NCBI RefSeq assembly: GCF_019977295.1
Contig: NZ_AP024651.1
Span: forward strand, 310,001-374,000
Length of the DNA: 64,000 bases
Direction of reading: 5' to 3'
DNA from: Arthrobacter sp. StoSoilB20
GTDB taxonomy: Bacteria > Actinomycetota > Actinomycetes > Actinomycetales > Micrococcaceae
The notes beneath the pieces were generated by a model that saw nothing but the letters and a program-made list of their open reading frames with translations, was not told the origin of the DNA and ran no database searches. The position numbers were made by a program, and so were the translations under genes. Of the stretch, positions 18,301-24,587 are shown piece after piece (positions within the stretch are counted from its first letter, which is position 1; each line of letters opens with the position of its first letter).

Positions 18301-19928
18301 CCACGACCACTGGCACTCCTCCTACCGGTCCGCCGGTAACGCCTCCTCCGGGAACCACGGATACTCCGTTGACCCCGGCGCCGGCAATGGAGTTCACCAA
18401 GTCGGCTGACGCCTCGGCTGTTCACGATCCGTCCGTTGCAGGTGACCTGATCACCTACACGTTCACGGCCAAGAACACCGGCAACGTGACGCTGAAGAAC
18501 GTCTCCATCAGCGATCCACTGGCTGGCCTGTCGGCACTGGCTTACAACTGGCCGGGTACCCCCGGCGAGTTGCTTCCGGGCCAGATCGTGACGGCTACGG
18601 CAACATACGCCATCACAGTGGCTGATATCGACGCCGGTCACGTCGCCAACTCGGCGACGACCACGGGTACTCCGCCGGTTGGTCCTCCTGTAACGCCTCC
18701 TCCGGGAACAACGGACACCCCGTTGACCCCGGCGCCGGCCATGGAGTTCACCAAGTCCGCGGACGTCGCCGCTGTTCAGAACCCCACCGTTGCAGGCGAC
18801 AAGATCACCTACAACTTCACGGCCAAGAACACCGGCAACGTGACTCTGACCAACGTATCCATCACGGATCCGCTGGCTGGCCTCTCGGCATTGACGTACA
18901 CCTGGCCCGGCGCTGCAGGAACACTGCTGCCCGGTGAGACAGTGAAGGCTACGGCAACGTACGCCATCACCCAGGCTGACATTGATGCCGGCCACGTGGC
19001 GAACTCCGCAACCACTACGGGCACACCGCCTGTTGGTCCTCCGGTGACGCCTCCTCCGGGAGAGACGGATACTCCGTTGACCCCGGCTCCGGCCATGGAG
19101 TTCAGCAAGACAGCTGTGGCTCCGGCAACGGATGGTCCGTCCAAGGTGGGTGAAGTGATTACCTACAACTTCACGGCCAAGAACACGGGCAATGTGAAGC
19201 TCACCAACGTCTCCATCACGGATCCGCTGGCTGGTCTCTCGGCGCTGACGTACACCTGGCCGGGTACCCCGGGCGAGTTGCTTCCGGGTCAGTCGGTGAC
19301 GGCTACGGCAACGTACGCCATCACCCAGGCCGACATCAATGCCGGTCACGTGGCCAACTCGGCCACCACCACCGGAACTCCTCCCACCGGTCCGCCGGTA
19401 ACGCCTCCGCCGGGTGAAACGGATACCCCGTTGACCCCGAGCGCGGGCTTGGAGTTCACCAAGACGGCCGATGCCTCGGCTGTTGGAGACCCCACCCAGG
19501 TGGGTGACGTGATCACGTACACGTTCACCGCCAGGAACACCGGAAACGTCCCGCTGACGGACGTCTCCATCAACGATCCGATGCCGGGCCTCTCAGCCTT
19601 GGCATACACCTGGCCCGGCGTTGCAGGAACCCTGCTGCCCGGTGAGACCGTGACCGCTACGGCAACGTATGCGATCACCCAGGCGGATATCAACGCCGGT
19701 GAGGTTGCCAACACGGCAACCGCAACGGGTACGCCTCCGACGGGACCCCCGGTCACCACACCACCTGCAAGTGCTGTTGTGACCTTCCCGCCGGTGGTTC
19801 CGAGCCAGCCTTCGGGTCCGTTGGCCAACACGGGAGCTGTCCTCACCGTGTTGCCCATCAGCCTGCTGGTAGTTGGCGCGGGGCTGTTCCTGTTCCTCGT
19901 TGGACGCCGCAAGCGTTCCGAGGCATAG
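9366..19928 (+). CDS. Giant LAXTG wall-anchored surface protein with 25 tandem repeats
   Basis: This protein has 3,520 residues. GTG 9366 gives a clean signal peptide (MKHTRPQKLL, hydrophobic core, ALA cleavage near residue 33); an in-frame TTG at 9339 would add nine charged residues. Residues about 35-280 form an N-terminal domain of unclear family. A DUF7933/DUF11-like segment follows (VDKSFTPSLIGPRGISKV), then a SpaA-like stretch ending ISCVLTNTAV. Next come 25 repeats of exactly 118 residues (DUF7507-like: KSADASxxQDPS, GDQITYTFTSKNTGNV, DPLAGLSALTYTWPG, YAITQADIDAGHVAN). The C-terminus is PLANTG, a hydrophobic helix and RRKRSEA, an LAXTG sorting signal used by class E sortases. The likely role is a long stalk or adhesin. 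The sequence is notably free of cysteine in the repeats. Confidence 0.9.
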   Translation: MKHTRPQKLLAAVVATAIMSLGVGGALAPPALATVPGSPGIAQPGTPVYTEDFSNENASSGAISILNYTGGADAANETYFADTPYTPAGGQCDGWILNSSTPLPTTDAGCTNNQPDGWNQIRQMAAALGLAQGQTAAQSSTNQVLSEYTNSPTGRITPGVQFRTEGNTIPAIEGHYYAVSAYFAQVNCHSTHAKETFSLLINGTRQVLSTGLDPCGTNTTNGAITEITKLQSAAFQIPMGTSPSLGLELRNEATSGSGNDVAFDLPQIVDVTPQVDKSFTPSLIGPRGISKVTLTVTNTDDLMAKNDWFITDSLPAGVVIAGTPNIGGTCVQAAGTNPLVTTAVAGSNSFSVTGGDLALGMTSCTITVDVTAAAEGTYVNGPANIATNLNPPADATLVVKAPRLELTKALDATRLMDSDQFTTEIRTGSATGPVVSNTANATTTGAGSTITAGTGTTGEYVADAGATYYLTESGTNLSGYSKVITCVDANGLQTGLPNGAVVDSAYSLVPVAGADISCVLTNTAVPAPELEFTKSADASDIQDPSVVGDQITYTFTSKNTGNVPLTGVTINDPLAGLSALTYTWPGTPGTLLPGETVTAMATYAITQADIDAGHVANLATTTGNPPTGPPVTPPPAGTDTPLTPAPAMEFTKSADASDIQDPSVVGDQITYTFTSKNTGNVSLTNVSINDPLAGLSALTYTWPGAAGTLLPGQTVTATATYAITQADINAGHVANTATTTGTPPTGPAVSPPPAGTDTPLTPAPAMEFSKSADASGIQDPSVVGDQITYTFTSKNTGNVPLTNVSITDPLAGLSALTYTWPGAAGTLLPGETVTATATYAITQADITAGHVANSATTTGTPPVGPPVTPPPGTTDTPLTSTPAMQFSKSADASAIQDPSVVGDQITYTFTSKNTGNVPLTNVSISDPLVGLSALTYTWPGTPGELLPGQTVTATATYAITQADIDAGHVANAATTTGTPPVGPPVTPPPGTTDTPLTSAPAMEFTKSADASDIQNPSVVGDQITYTFTSKNTGNVKLTGVVIDDPLAGLSALTYTWPGTPGELLPGQSVTATATYAITQADIDAGHVANVATTTGTPPTGPAVTPPPAGTDTPLTAGPAMELTKSADASAIQDPSVVGDQITYTFTSKNTGNVKLTGVVINDPLAGLSALTYTWPGTPGELLPGQSVTATATYAITQADIDAGHVANVATTTGTPPTGPAVTPPPAGTDTPLTPGPALEFSKSADASAIQDPSVVGDQITYTFTSKNTGNVKLTNVSITDPLAGLSALTYTWPGTPGELLPGQTVTATATYSITQADIDAGHVANAATTTGTPPVGPPVTPPPGTTDTPLTPAPAMEFSKSADASAVKDPSVVGDQITYTFTSKNTGNVKLTNVSITDPLAGLSALTYTWPGTPGELLPGQTVTATATYSITQADIDAGHVANAATTTGTPPVGPPVTPPPGTTDTPLTPAPAMEFTKTADASDIQDPSVVGDQITYTFTSKNTGNVKLTGVVINDPLPGLSALEYTWPGTPGELLPGQTVTATATYAITQADINAGHVANTATTVGTPPTGPAVTPPPAGTDTPLTPAPAMEFSKSADASGVQDPSVVGDRIVYTFTAKNSGNVTLTNVSITDPLAGLSALAYTWPGTPGELLPGQTVTASASYGITQADIDAGHVANSATTTGTPPVGPPVTPPPGTTDTPLTPGPAMEFTKSSDASAIQNPAVVGDLITYSFTAKNSGNVTLTNVSITDPLAGLSALTYTWPGVAGTLLPGQTVTATATYAITQADIDAGHVANAATTTGTPPVGPPVTPPPGTTDTPLTPAPAMQFTKSADASAIQNPSVAGDLITYTFTAKNSGNVKLTGVVINDPLAGLSALTYTWPGTPGELLPGQSVTATATYAITQADIDAGHVANSATTTGTPPTGPPVTPPPGTTDTPLTPAPAMEFSKSADASAVKDPSQVGDVITYTFSAKNTGNVKLTNVSIADPLAGLSALAYTWPGTPGELLPGQTVTATATYAITQADIDAGHVANAATTTGTPPTGPPVTPPPGTTDTPLTPAPAMQFTKSADASGIQDPSVVGDQITYTFTAKNTGNVKLTNVSITDPLAGLSALAYTWPGTPGELQAGQTVTATATYAITQADIDAGHVANSATTTGTPPTGPPVTPPPGTTDTPLTPAPAMEFSKSADASAVQDPSKVGDVITYTFTSKNTGNVKLTGVVINDPLAGLSALEYTWPGTPGELLPGQTVTATATYAVTQADIDAGHVANAATTTGTPPTGPPVTPPPGTTDTPLTPAPAMEFSKSADASAVQDPSKVGDVITYTFSAKNTGNVKLTGVVITDPLAGLSALTYTWPGTPGELQAGQTVTATATYAITQADINAGHVANSATTTGTPPVGPPVTPPPGTTDTPLTPAPAMEFTKTADASGVQDPSVVGDRIVYTFTAKNTGNVTLTNVSITDPLAGLSALAYTWPGTPGELLPGQTVTASASYGITQADIDAGHVANSATTTGTPPVGPPVTPPPGTTDTPLTPGPAMEFTKSSDASAIQKPAVVGDQITYTFTAKNSGNVTLKNVTIDDPLAGLSALAYTWPGTPGELQPGQTVTATATYAITQADINAGHVVNAATTTGTPPVGPPVTPPPGTTDTPLTPAPAMQFTKTADASAVQDPSVAGDKITYTFTAKNTGNVNLTNVSITDPLAGLSALEYVWPGTPGELLPGQSVTATATYAITQADIDAGHVANAATTTGTPPTGPPVTPPPGTTDTPLTPKPAMEFSKSADDSAVQDPSKVGDVITYAFSAKNTGNVTLKNVTITDPLAGLSALTYTWPGTPGELLPGQTVTASATYAITQADIDAGHVANSATTTGTPPTGPPVTPPPGTTDTPLTPAPAMEFTKSADASAVQDPSKAGDVITYTFSAKNTGNVTLTNVSITDPLAGLSALTYTWPGAAGTLLPGQTVTASATYAITQADIDAGHVANSATTTGTPPTGPPVTPPPGTTDTPLTPAPAMEFTKSADASAVHDPSVAGDLITYTFTAKNTGNVTLKNVSISDPLAGLSALAYNWPGTPGELLPGQIVTATATYAITVADIDAGHVANSATTTGTPPVGPPVTPPPGTTDTPLTPAPAMEFTKSADVAAVQNPTVAGDKITYNFTAKNTGNVTLTNVSITDPLAGLSALTYTWPGAAGTLLPGETVKATATYAITQADIDAGHVANSATTTGTPPVGPPVTPPPGETDTPLTPAPAMEFSKTAVAPATDGPSKVGEVITYNFTAKNTGNVKLTNVSITDPLAGLSALTYTWPGTPGELLPGQSVTATATYAITQADINAGHVANSATTTGTPPTGPPVTPPPGETDTPLTPSAGLEFTKTADASAVGDPTQVGDVITYTFTARNTGNVPLTDVSINDPMPGLSALAYTWPGVAGTLLPGETVTATATYAITQADINAGEVANTATATGTPPTGPPVTTPPASAVVTFPPVVPSQPSGPLANTGAVLTVLPISLLVVGAGLFLFLVGRRKRSEA
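10941..19790 (+). repeat. 25 tandem 354-bp repeats (coding)
   Basis: Units start at 10941 and every 354 bp after that; checked boundaries at 11295, 11649 and 19437 fall exactly on the period. All 25 units therefore have the same length with no insertion or deletion. Variation is by substitution and by a few alternating blocks: PPVGPPV versus PPTGPPV, PGTTDTPLT versus PAGTDTPLT, and GTPGELLPG versus GAAGTLLPG. Units 10-11 and 17-18 share rare variants (GDRIVYTF, SASYGITQ, KSSDASAIQ), which suggests duplication of a seven-unit block. Confidence 0.95.
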
Positions 19929-19937
19929 GACAAAAAG

Positions 19938-19979
19938 TGCGCGGCAATCGGGGCCCCAACCCTGGTTGCCGCGCATTTT
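19938..19979 (+). terminator. Terminator of the giant surface-protein gene
   Basis: TGCGCGGCAA (19938-19947) pairs with TTGCCGCGCA (19966-19975) and is followed by TTTTC. Confidence 0.85.
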
Positions 19980-20019
19980 CAACCAACGTACAACCCAGAA
20001 AGAACCAGGTAGCCACACC

Positions 20020-20448
20020 ATGAAGAAGACTGTTGCGTGCATTGCGGGGGTGCTTGTTTCGGCAGCCGCACTCGCCGGTTGTTCGTCGTCCCCGAGCAAC
20101 GAGGCGGGGACGTCGCCGTCGTCAACTACAACCCAGGCCGCCACCACCGGTGAGGCAAAACCTGCCAACCCCGGTACCGGCATCATCGAAGCCACCAAGA
20201 TGACCTCCTGCGATACTGCGCAGGGAAAAGTGACGGCGAAGGGGACCGTGACTCCTCCTGAGGGAACCAAGGGCACGGTCAAGATCACCGTCAGCTGGGT
20301 GGACCCGAAAACCTCGGCAGTCCTCGCCCGCGGGGAGCAAACCTTCAAGGACGCTGCAGCGGGCAAGGCCCTTGACTGGGTCGCCAACGCAGAGGTGACC
20401 AAACCCGCCACGGAGATCAAGTGCGTCCTGGGGGCCACGGTCCTCTAG
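20020..20448 (+). CDS. Small lipoprotein, FxLYD-like
   Basis: This 142-residue protein has a lipoprotein signal: MKKTVACIAGVLVSAAALAGC, with lipobox LAGC and the modified cysteine near residue 21 (described as a basic start, a hydrophobic core and then LAGC). A Ser/Thr/Ala-rich linker follows, then a compact domain in which TAKGTVTPPEGTKGTVKITV and SWVDPKT resemble FxLYD-type beta domains. Two cysteines (TSCDT and IKCVL) could form a disulfide. It probably sits on the outer face of the membrane; its function is unknown. It is separated from the giant surface-protein gene by a terminator, so it has its own promoter. Confidence 0.8.
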   Translation: MKKTVACIAGVLVSAAALAGCSSSPSNEAGTSPSSTTTQAATTGEAKPANPGTGIIEATKMTSCDTAQGKVTAKGTVTPPEGTKGTVKITVSWVDPKTSAVLARGEQTFKDAAAGKALDWVANAEVTKPATEIKCVLGATVL

Positions 20449-20490
20449 GCAAGCAGTTCCAGCAAAGCAGTTCCAGCAAGCACCATTCCT

Positions 20491-20535
20491 CAGCGGCCGG
20501 TCAGGTATCCATTACCTGGTCGGCCGCTGTTTTTG
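20491..20535. terminator. Bidirectional terminator between convergent genes
   Basis: CAGCGGCCG plus TCAGGTA (20491-20507) pairs with TACCTGG plus CGGCCGCTG (20513-20529), 15 of 17 positions, followed by TTTTTG. The stop codon of the minus-strand membrane-protein gene lies inside the right arm. Confidence 0.8.
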
Positions 20536-20871
20536 CCACTGAACCGCGTGCCAGAACAGGAGCGTAGATGTCAGAAGCAGCGCACCCAGAAACGCGTACG
20601 GGGTGTACGTCATCAGCATGAAGTTCAGTTGGGCCGACATATTGAACATCGTGGGTCCTGACATCGCAGCTCCGGTCTCATTCACCGCCCACACTCCCAC
20701 CCACAAAAGGCCCGCGTCCAGTACCCACAACGCAATGATGAACGGGTTAATGGGGATTCTCCTGCGTTCCCGGTCCGCAGGCTCCGGCACATGGGGGCTG
20801 ACGGCCTGCACGGCATTGCCATGCTCGTCGATTTCGCGGAAGCCGATGCGCTCGTGGACGTGGTCCTTCAT
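20512..20871 (-). CDS. Hypothetical two-helix membrane protein
   Basis: This 119-residue protein is not assigned to a family. The N-terminal 35 residues are charged and cytoplasmic-looking (MKDHVHERIGFREIDEHG). Two transmembrane helices follow (NPFIIALWVLDAGLLWVGVW and YTPYAFLGALLLTSTLLFWH), with a short basic tail. GGGGGACC lies just before the ATG. It ends inside the terminator shared with the lipoprotein gene and diverges from the siderophore operon. Confidence 0.65.
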   Translation of the reverse strand: MKDHVHERIGFREIDEHGNAVQAVSPHVPEPADRERRRIPINPFIIALWVLDAGLLWVGVWAVNETGAAMSGPTMFNMSAQLNFMLMTYTPYAFLGALLLTSTLLFWHAVQWQKQRPTR

Positions 20872-21027
20872 AGGTCCCCCAACCGTTGACTGCGGATAGT
20901 CCTTGCACTAAAGAGTGCCACATTCTGCACCCAAAGGGGCTCGAAAAAAAGTCAATGACGCGCTGCCGGACCATAAAAATACGAGAAACCGCCTTCCAAG
21001 CGAAATAGGTCACAAAAGTTTGACGGA

Positions 21028-21055
21028 AAGGCTTACCTAAGTAAGGCTTACCTTG
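21028..21055 (+). promoter_or_regulatory. DtxR/IdeR-type iron box before the siderophore operon
   Basis: CTAAGTAAGGCTTACCTTG (21037-21055) matches the iron-box consensus TTAGGTTAGGCTAACCTAA at 13 of 19 positions. AAGGCTTACCT is repeated at 21028-21038 and 21043-21053, so two overlapping sites are possible. TTGACG at 21020-21025 may be the -35 element. Iron repression of desABCD is expected from known actinobacterial siderophore loci. Confidence 0.75.
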
Positions 21056-21091
21056 CTAACAAGCGCCCCAACGCAATGGAAGGAAGCTGAC

Positions 21092-22654
21092 GTGACGTCA
21101 CCCAGTGTCGAAGAGCGGATCGCTCAGGAGCAGGATTTTGGCTCCAAAGTGGAGCTGGCCCTCGCTGCCACCAACCAGCTGTTCAACGCCCGAAATTCGC
21201 CCAGTTACGTCGCGCAGGTTCTGCAGGGAGTCAACGCTGTCTCCACCAAAGTCCAGAGGACCGCGCGGCCGTTCACCGGCGTCGGGCATGCTGAGCTGAA
21301 AGCCAAGGTTGGCGCCGTCGATCTGGAACAGCCGCTCCCGGACACTGCAGCAGCGCTGGAGGAACTCGATGAGCTCTACCTCAAGGACGCTGTCTACTTC
21401 CATGATTCCCGCTACGCAGCGCACCTGAATTGCCCTGTGGTCATACCCGCGTTGGTGGGGGAGGCCGTCCTCTCTGCCGTCAACTCCTCCATGGATACGT
21501 GGGACCAGAGCGCCGGCGCCACAATGATCGAGCGCCGCCTCATTGACTGGACCGCGGAGCGCATTGGCTTCACGGACGACGCTGACGGAGTGTTCACGTC
21601 CGGCGGCAGCCAGTCCAACTTCCAGGCGCTGCTGATCGCCCGCAATCATGCCGTCGCCAAGCTGCGGGCAGCCAATGGGGACGCCCGCCTGCCGCTGCTG
21701 CTGGACAGGCTCCGGATCTTCACCTCCGTGGACAGCCACTTCAGCATCCAGAAGTCAGCATCCATGCTGGGGCTGGGCTTCGACGCAGTCATCGCCGTAC
21801 CCACCACCGATGACCACCGCATGGATCGCACCGCCCTCGCGGCTGCTTTGGCGGAAGCGCACGACGCCGGGCTGGTCCCGATGGCGGTCGTGGCCACTGC
21901 CGGAACCACGGACTTCGGTTCGGTTGACCCGCTGTCCGAAATGGCCGCCTTGGTCCGCGCCTACGATTCCTGGTTGCACGTGGATGGCGCCTACGGTGGA
22001 GGGCTGATCGTTTCCGGCCGTCACCGCCACCTCCTGGACGGAATCCACCTCGCCGATTCCGTCACTGTCGACTTCCACAAGACCTTCTTCCAGCCCGTCA
22101 GTTCCAGCGCAATCCTGGTCCGCAACGGCTCCATGATGGGTCACGTCACCTACTACGCCGACTACTTGAACCCGGAAAGCGCGGCCAAGGCCGAGATCCC
22201 CAACCAAGTGGACAAGAGCATCCAGACCACCCGCCGCTTCGATGCCCTGAAGCTGTGGCTGACCCTCCGCATCATGGGCGCCGACGCTATCGGCGCGCTG
22301 TTCGATGAGGCAATCGACCTCACCGCCCGGGTGGGAACGCTGCTGGCCGATGACGCGGAATTCGAACTGGCCGCCGCACCGCAGCTGAGCACCCTGGTGT
22401 TCCGCTACCGCCCTGCCGTGAACGGTGCCCCGCTCGACGAGGACGCTGCAGACACCCTCAACCCGGCCATTCGTGCTGCGATCTTCGCTTCGGGCGAGGC
22501 CGTCGTGGCCGGCACCAAGGTCGCTGGCCGCCATTACCTGAAATTCACCCTCCTGAACGCCGAGGCAAGCCTGGGGGACATCCAGGAAATCATCGAACTT
22601 ATCCGCCGAACGGGCAACGGCCTGCTGGCGAACACTTTGGAGGCCGCAGCATGA
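21092..22654 (+). CDS. desA: Lysine decarboxylase of desferrioxamine synthesis
   Basis: This 520-residue group II PLP-dependent decarboxylase has HVDGAYGGG and VDFHKTFFQP, the latter holding the PLP lysine. Its sequence class covers L-2,4-diaminobutyrate, glutamate and lysine decarboxylases. Position as the first gene of a desABCD operon points to DesA, which makes cadaverine. GTG 21092 is chosen because AAGGAAG (21079-21085) precedes it; a TTG at 21053 would lie inside the iron box. The stop overlaps desB by four bases. Confidence 0.9.
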   Translation: MTSPSVEERIAQEQDFGSKVELALAATNQLFNARNSPSYVAQVLQGVNAVSTKVQRTARPFTGVGHAELKAKVGAVDLEQPLPDTAAALEELDELYLKDAVYFHDSRYAAHLNCPVVIPALVGEAVLSAVNSSMDTWDQSAGATMIERRLIDWTAERIGFTDDADGVFTSGGSQSNFQALLIARNHAVAKLRAANGDARLPLLLDRLRIFTSVDSHFSIQKSASMLGLGFDAVIAVPTTDDHRMDRTALAAALAEAHDAGLVPMAVVATAGTTDFGSVDPLSEMAALVRAYDSWLHVDGAYGGGLIVSGRHRHLLDGIHLADSVTVDFHKTFFQPVSSSAILVRNGSMMGHVTYYADYLNPESAAKAEIPNQVDKSIQTTRRFDALKLWLTLRIMGADAIGALFDEAIDLTARVGTLLADDAEFELAAAPQLSTLVFRYRPAVNGAPLDEDAADTLNPAIRAAIFASGEAVVAGTKVAGRHYLKFTLLNAEASLGDIQEIIELIRRTGNGLLANTLEAAA

Positions 22655-24000
22655 GCGCCCAAGAGACCATCTACGACGTCGCGGGAATCGGCGTCGGACC
22701 TTTCAACCTGGGCCTGGCCGCCCTGAGCGAGCCGGTCGGGGACCTGGACTGCGTGTTCCTGGATCGTCGCGAGTCCTTCGACTGGCACCCCGGCATGATG
22801 CTTGAACCGGCGCACCTGCAGGTCCCGTTCATGGCGGACCTTGTGACGCTCGCCGATCCGACGTCGCCGTTCTCCTTCCTGAACTTCCTCAAGCAGACCG
22901 GCCGCCTGTACCGCTTCTATATCCGCGAGAACTTCTACCCGCTGCGCGCCGAGTACAACCAGTACTGCCAGTGGGTGGCAGGACAGCTTGAATCCGTTCG
23001 TTTTAGCACGGATGTGCTGGATGTAACGTACGACGACGGCGTGTACCGGCTTTCGGTGCAGGGCCCGGGCGGCGCTGAGGTGCTTCGCGCCCGGAAACTG
23101 GTCCTTGGTACCGGCACCTCGCCGTACGTCCCGGATTCCTGCGCAGGAATAGTGGAAGCCGGCGGACTTGTCCTCCACAACGCCGACTACCTGTCGAGGA
23201 AGAGTGAGCTGCAGTCCAAGCGGAGCATCACGATCGTGGGCAGCGGGCAGAGTGCGGCCGAGCTGTACTACGAGTTGCTTCAGGAAATTGACGTGTACGG
23301 CTACCAGCTCAACTGGGTCACCCGCTCCGGCCGCTTCTTCCCCTTGGAGTACACCAAGCTCACCCTGGAGATGACGTCGCCGGAGTACGTGGACTACTTC
23401 CACTCACTCCCGGGCGAGCAACGCGATTCGCTGATCAAGAGCCAGAAGAACCTGTACAAGGGCATCAACTCGGACCTGATCGATGACATCTATGACCTCC
23501 TCTACACCAAGAGCCTCTCCGGCATGGTGGACACCCAGTTGCACACGCACTCCTCGCTGACCGCAGCAGAGTGGGACCCGGCCGCGGGAACCCACACTCT
23601 TCAGTTGCGCCACGAAGAACACGGCCGCGATTACAGCCTTGAGTCCGAGGCCGTAGTCCTGGCTACCGGTTACACCTACAAGGAGCCTGCTTTCCTGTCC
23701 GGCATCCAGGACCGGATCCGCCGTGACGCCAAGGGTCGCTTCGACGTCGAGCGCAACTACGGGACCGGCGTCGTACCCGGCGAAATCTTCGTCCAGAACG
23801 CCGAGTTGCACACCCATGGCTTCGTCACTCCGGACCTCGGCATGGCGGCCTACCGCAACTCGTGCATCCTGCGTGAAATCACCGGCCGCGAGGTCTACCC
23901 GATCGAGCGCAGCATCGCGTTCCAGCAGTTTGGGGCGCCGGCTCCGGTGACTCCCGCAGAACCTGCCGGCCTGCCCGAAACCGCGGGGGTCTCCGTATGA
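22651..24000 (+). CDS. desB: Cadaverine/lysine N-monooxygenase
   Basis: This 449-residue flavin N-hydroxylase is of the IucD/SidA/PvdA type. It has the FAD motif GIGVGPFNLGLA near the N-terminus, the NADPH motif GSGQSAAELYYELL in the middle, and the C-terminal ATGYTYKEPAFL motif. In the desferrioxamine route it hydroxylates cadaverine on one amine using NADPH and oxygen. The start ATG overlaps the desA stop (ATGA), and its own stop overlaps desC likewise, so the operon is tightly coupled. Confidence 0.92.
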   Translation: MSAQETIYDVAGIGVGPFNLGLAALSEPVGDLDCVFLDRRESFDWHPGMMLEPAHLQVPFMADLVTLADPTSPFSFLNFLKQTGRLYRFYIRENFYPLRAEYNQYCQWVAGQLESVRFSTDVLDVTYDDGVYRLSVQGPGGAEVLRARKLVLGTGTSPYVPDSCAGIVEAGGLVLHNADYLSRKSELQSKRSITIVGSGQSAAELYYELLQEIDVYGYQLNWVTRSGRFFPLEYTKLTLEMTSPEYVDYFHSLPGEQRDSLIKSQKNLYKGINSDLIDDIYDLLYTKSLSGMVDTQLHTHSSLTAAEWDPAAGTHTLQLRHEEHGRDYSLESEAVVLATGYTYKEPAFLSGIQDRIRRDAKGRFDVERNYGTGVVPGEIFVQNAELHTHGFVTPDLGMAAYRNSCILREITGREVYPIERSIAFQQFGAPAPVTPAEPAGLPETAGVSV

Positions 24001-24587
24001 ACATCACATTCCGCCCCGTTGACCCGGTAGCTGACGCACCTGTCCTCCACAGCTGGGTCAGCCAAGAATACGCACGGTTCTGGGGCATGGTCTCGGCCAG
24101 TGAGCAGGACGTTGTGGAGGAGTACTCAAGGATTGCCGGGTCCGCTCATCACCAAGCGTTCCTGGGGCTCGACGACGGCGTTCCCGCCTTCCTGATGGAG
24201 CGGTACCGGCCCGGCTCCTCTCCATTGGCGGACGTTTACGAGGTCCAGCCCGGTGACGTGGGAATGCATCTGCTGGTGTCACCGCCCAGTGGCGAACCCC
24301 GGCCCGGTTTCACCACTGCCGTCATGCAGTCCGTTATGGCGGAACTGTTCGCCGACCCCGCAACCCAGCGGGTCGTCGTCGAGCCTGACGCCCGGAACCA
24401 CAAGATCCACGTCCTGAACGAAAAGGTGGGCTTCCGCCCACACGGCGTGGTGACGCTTCCCGCCGTCGATCCTGCCGAAGACCATAAGCAGGGGCTCCTG
24501 AGCTTCTGCACCCGCGAGGATTTCCTTGCTGCCCTGACCCCGATTCTGGCCGCGCCCGCCGCGGCGACCAGAGGAGAATCCCTGTGA
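23997..24587 (+). CDS. desC: N-hydroxycadaverine acyltransferase
   Basis: This 196-residue GNAT-fold protein of the AlcB/RhbD/IucB-like siderophore acyltransferase group has FRPVDPVADAPVLHSWVSQE at the start and YEVQPGDVGMHLLVSPP in the core. It transfers a succinyl or acetyl group from CoA to the hydroxylamine, giving the hydroxamate that binds iron. ATGA overlap with desB and GTGA overlap with desD support one polycistronic mRNA. Confidence 0.88.
   Translation: MNITFRPVDPVADAPVLHSWVSQEYARFWGMVSASEQDVVEEYSRIAGSAHHQAFLGLDDGVPAFLMERYRPGSSPLADVYEVQPGDVGMHLLVSPPSGEPRPGFTTAVMQSVMAELFADPATQRVVVEPDARNHKIHVLNEKVGFRPHGVVTLPAVDPAEDHKQGLLSFCTREDFLAALTPILAAPAAATRGESL

Noticed and set aside
10941..19790. 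CRISPR array
   Set aside because: The repeats are 354 bp, contiguous and in frame within one gene, with no spacers and no cas genes.
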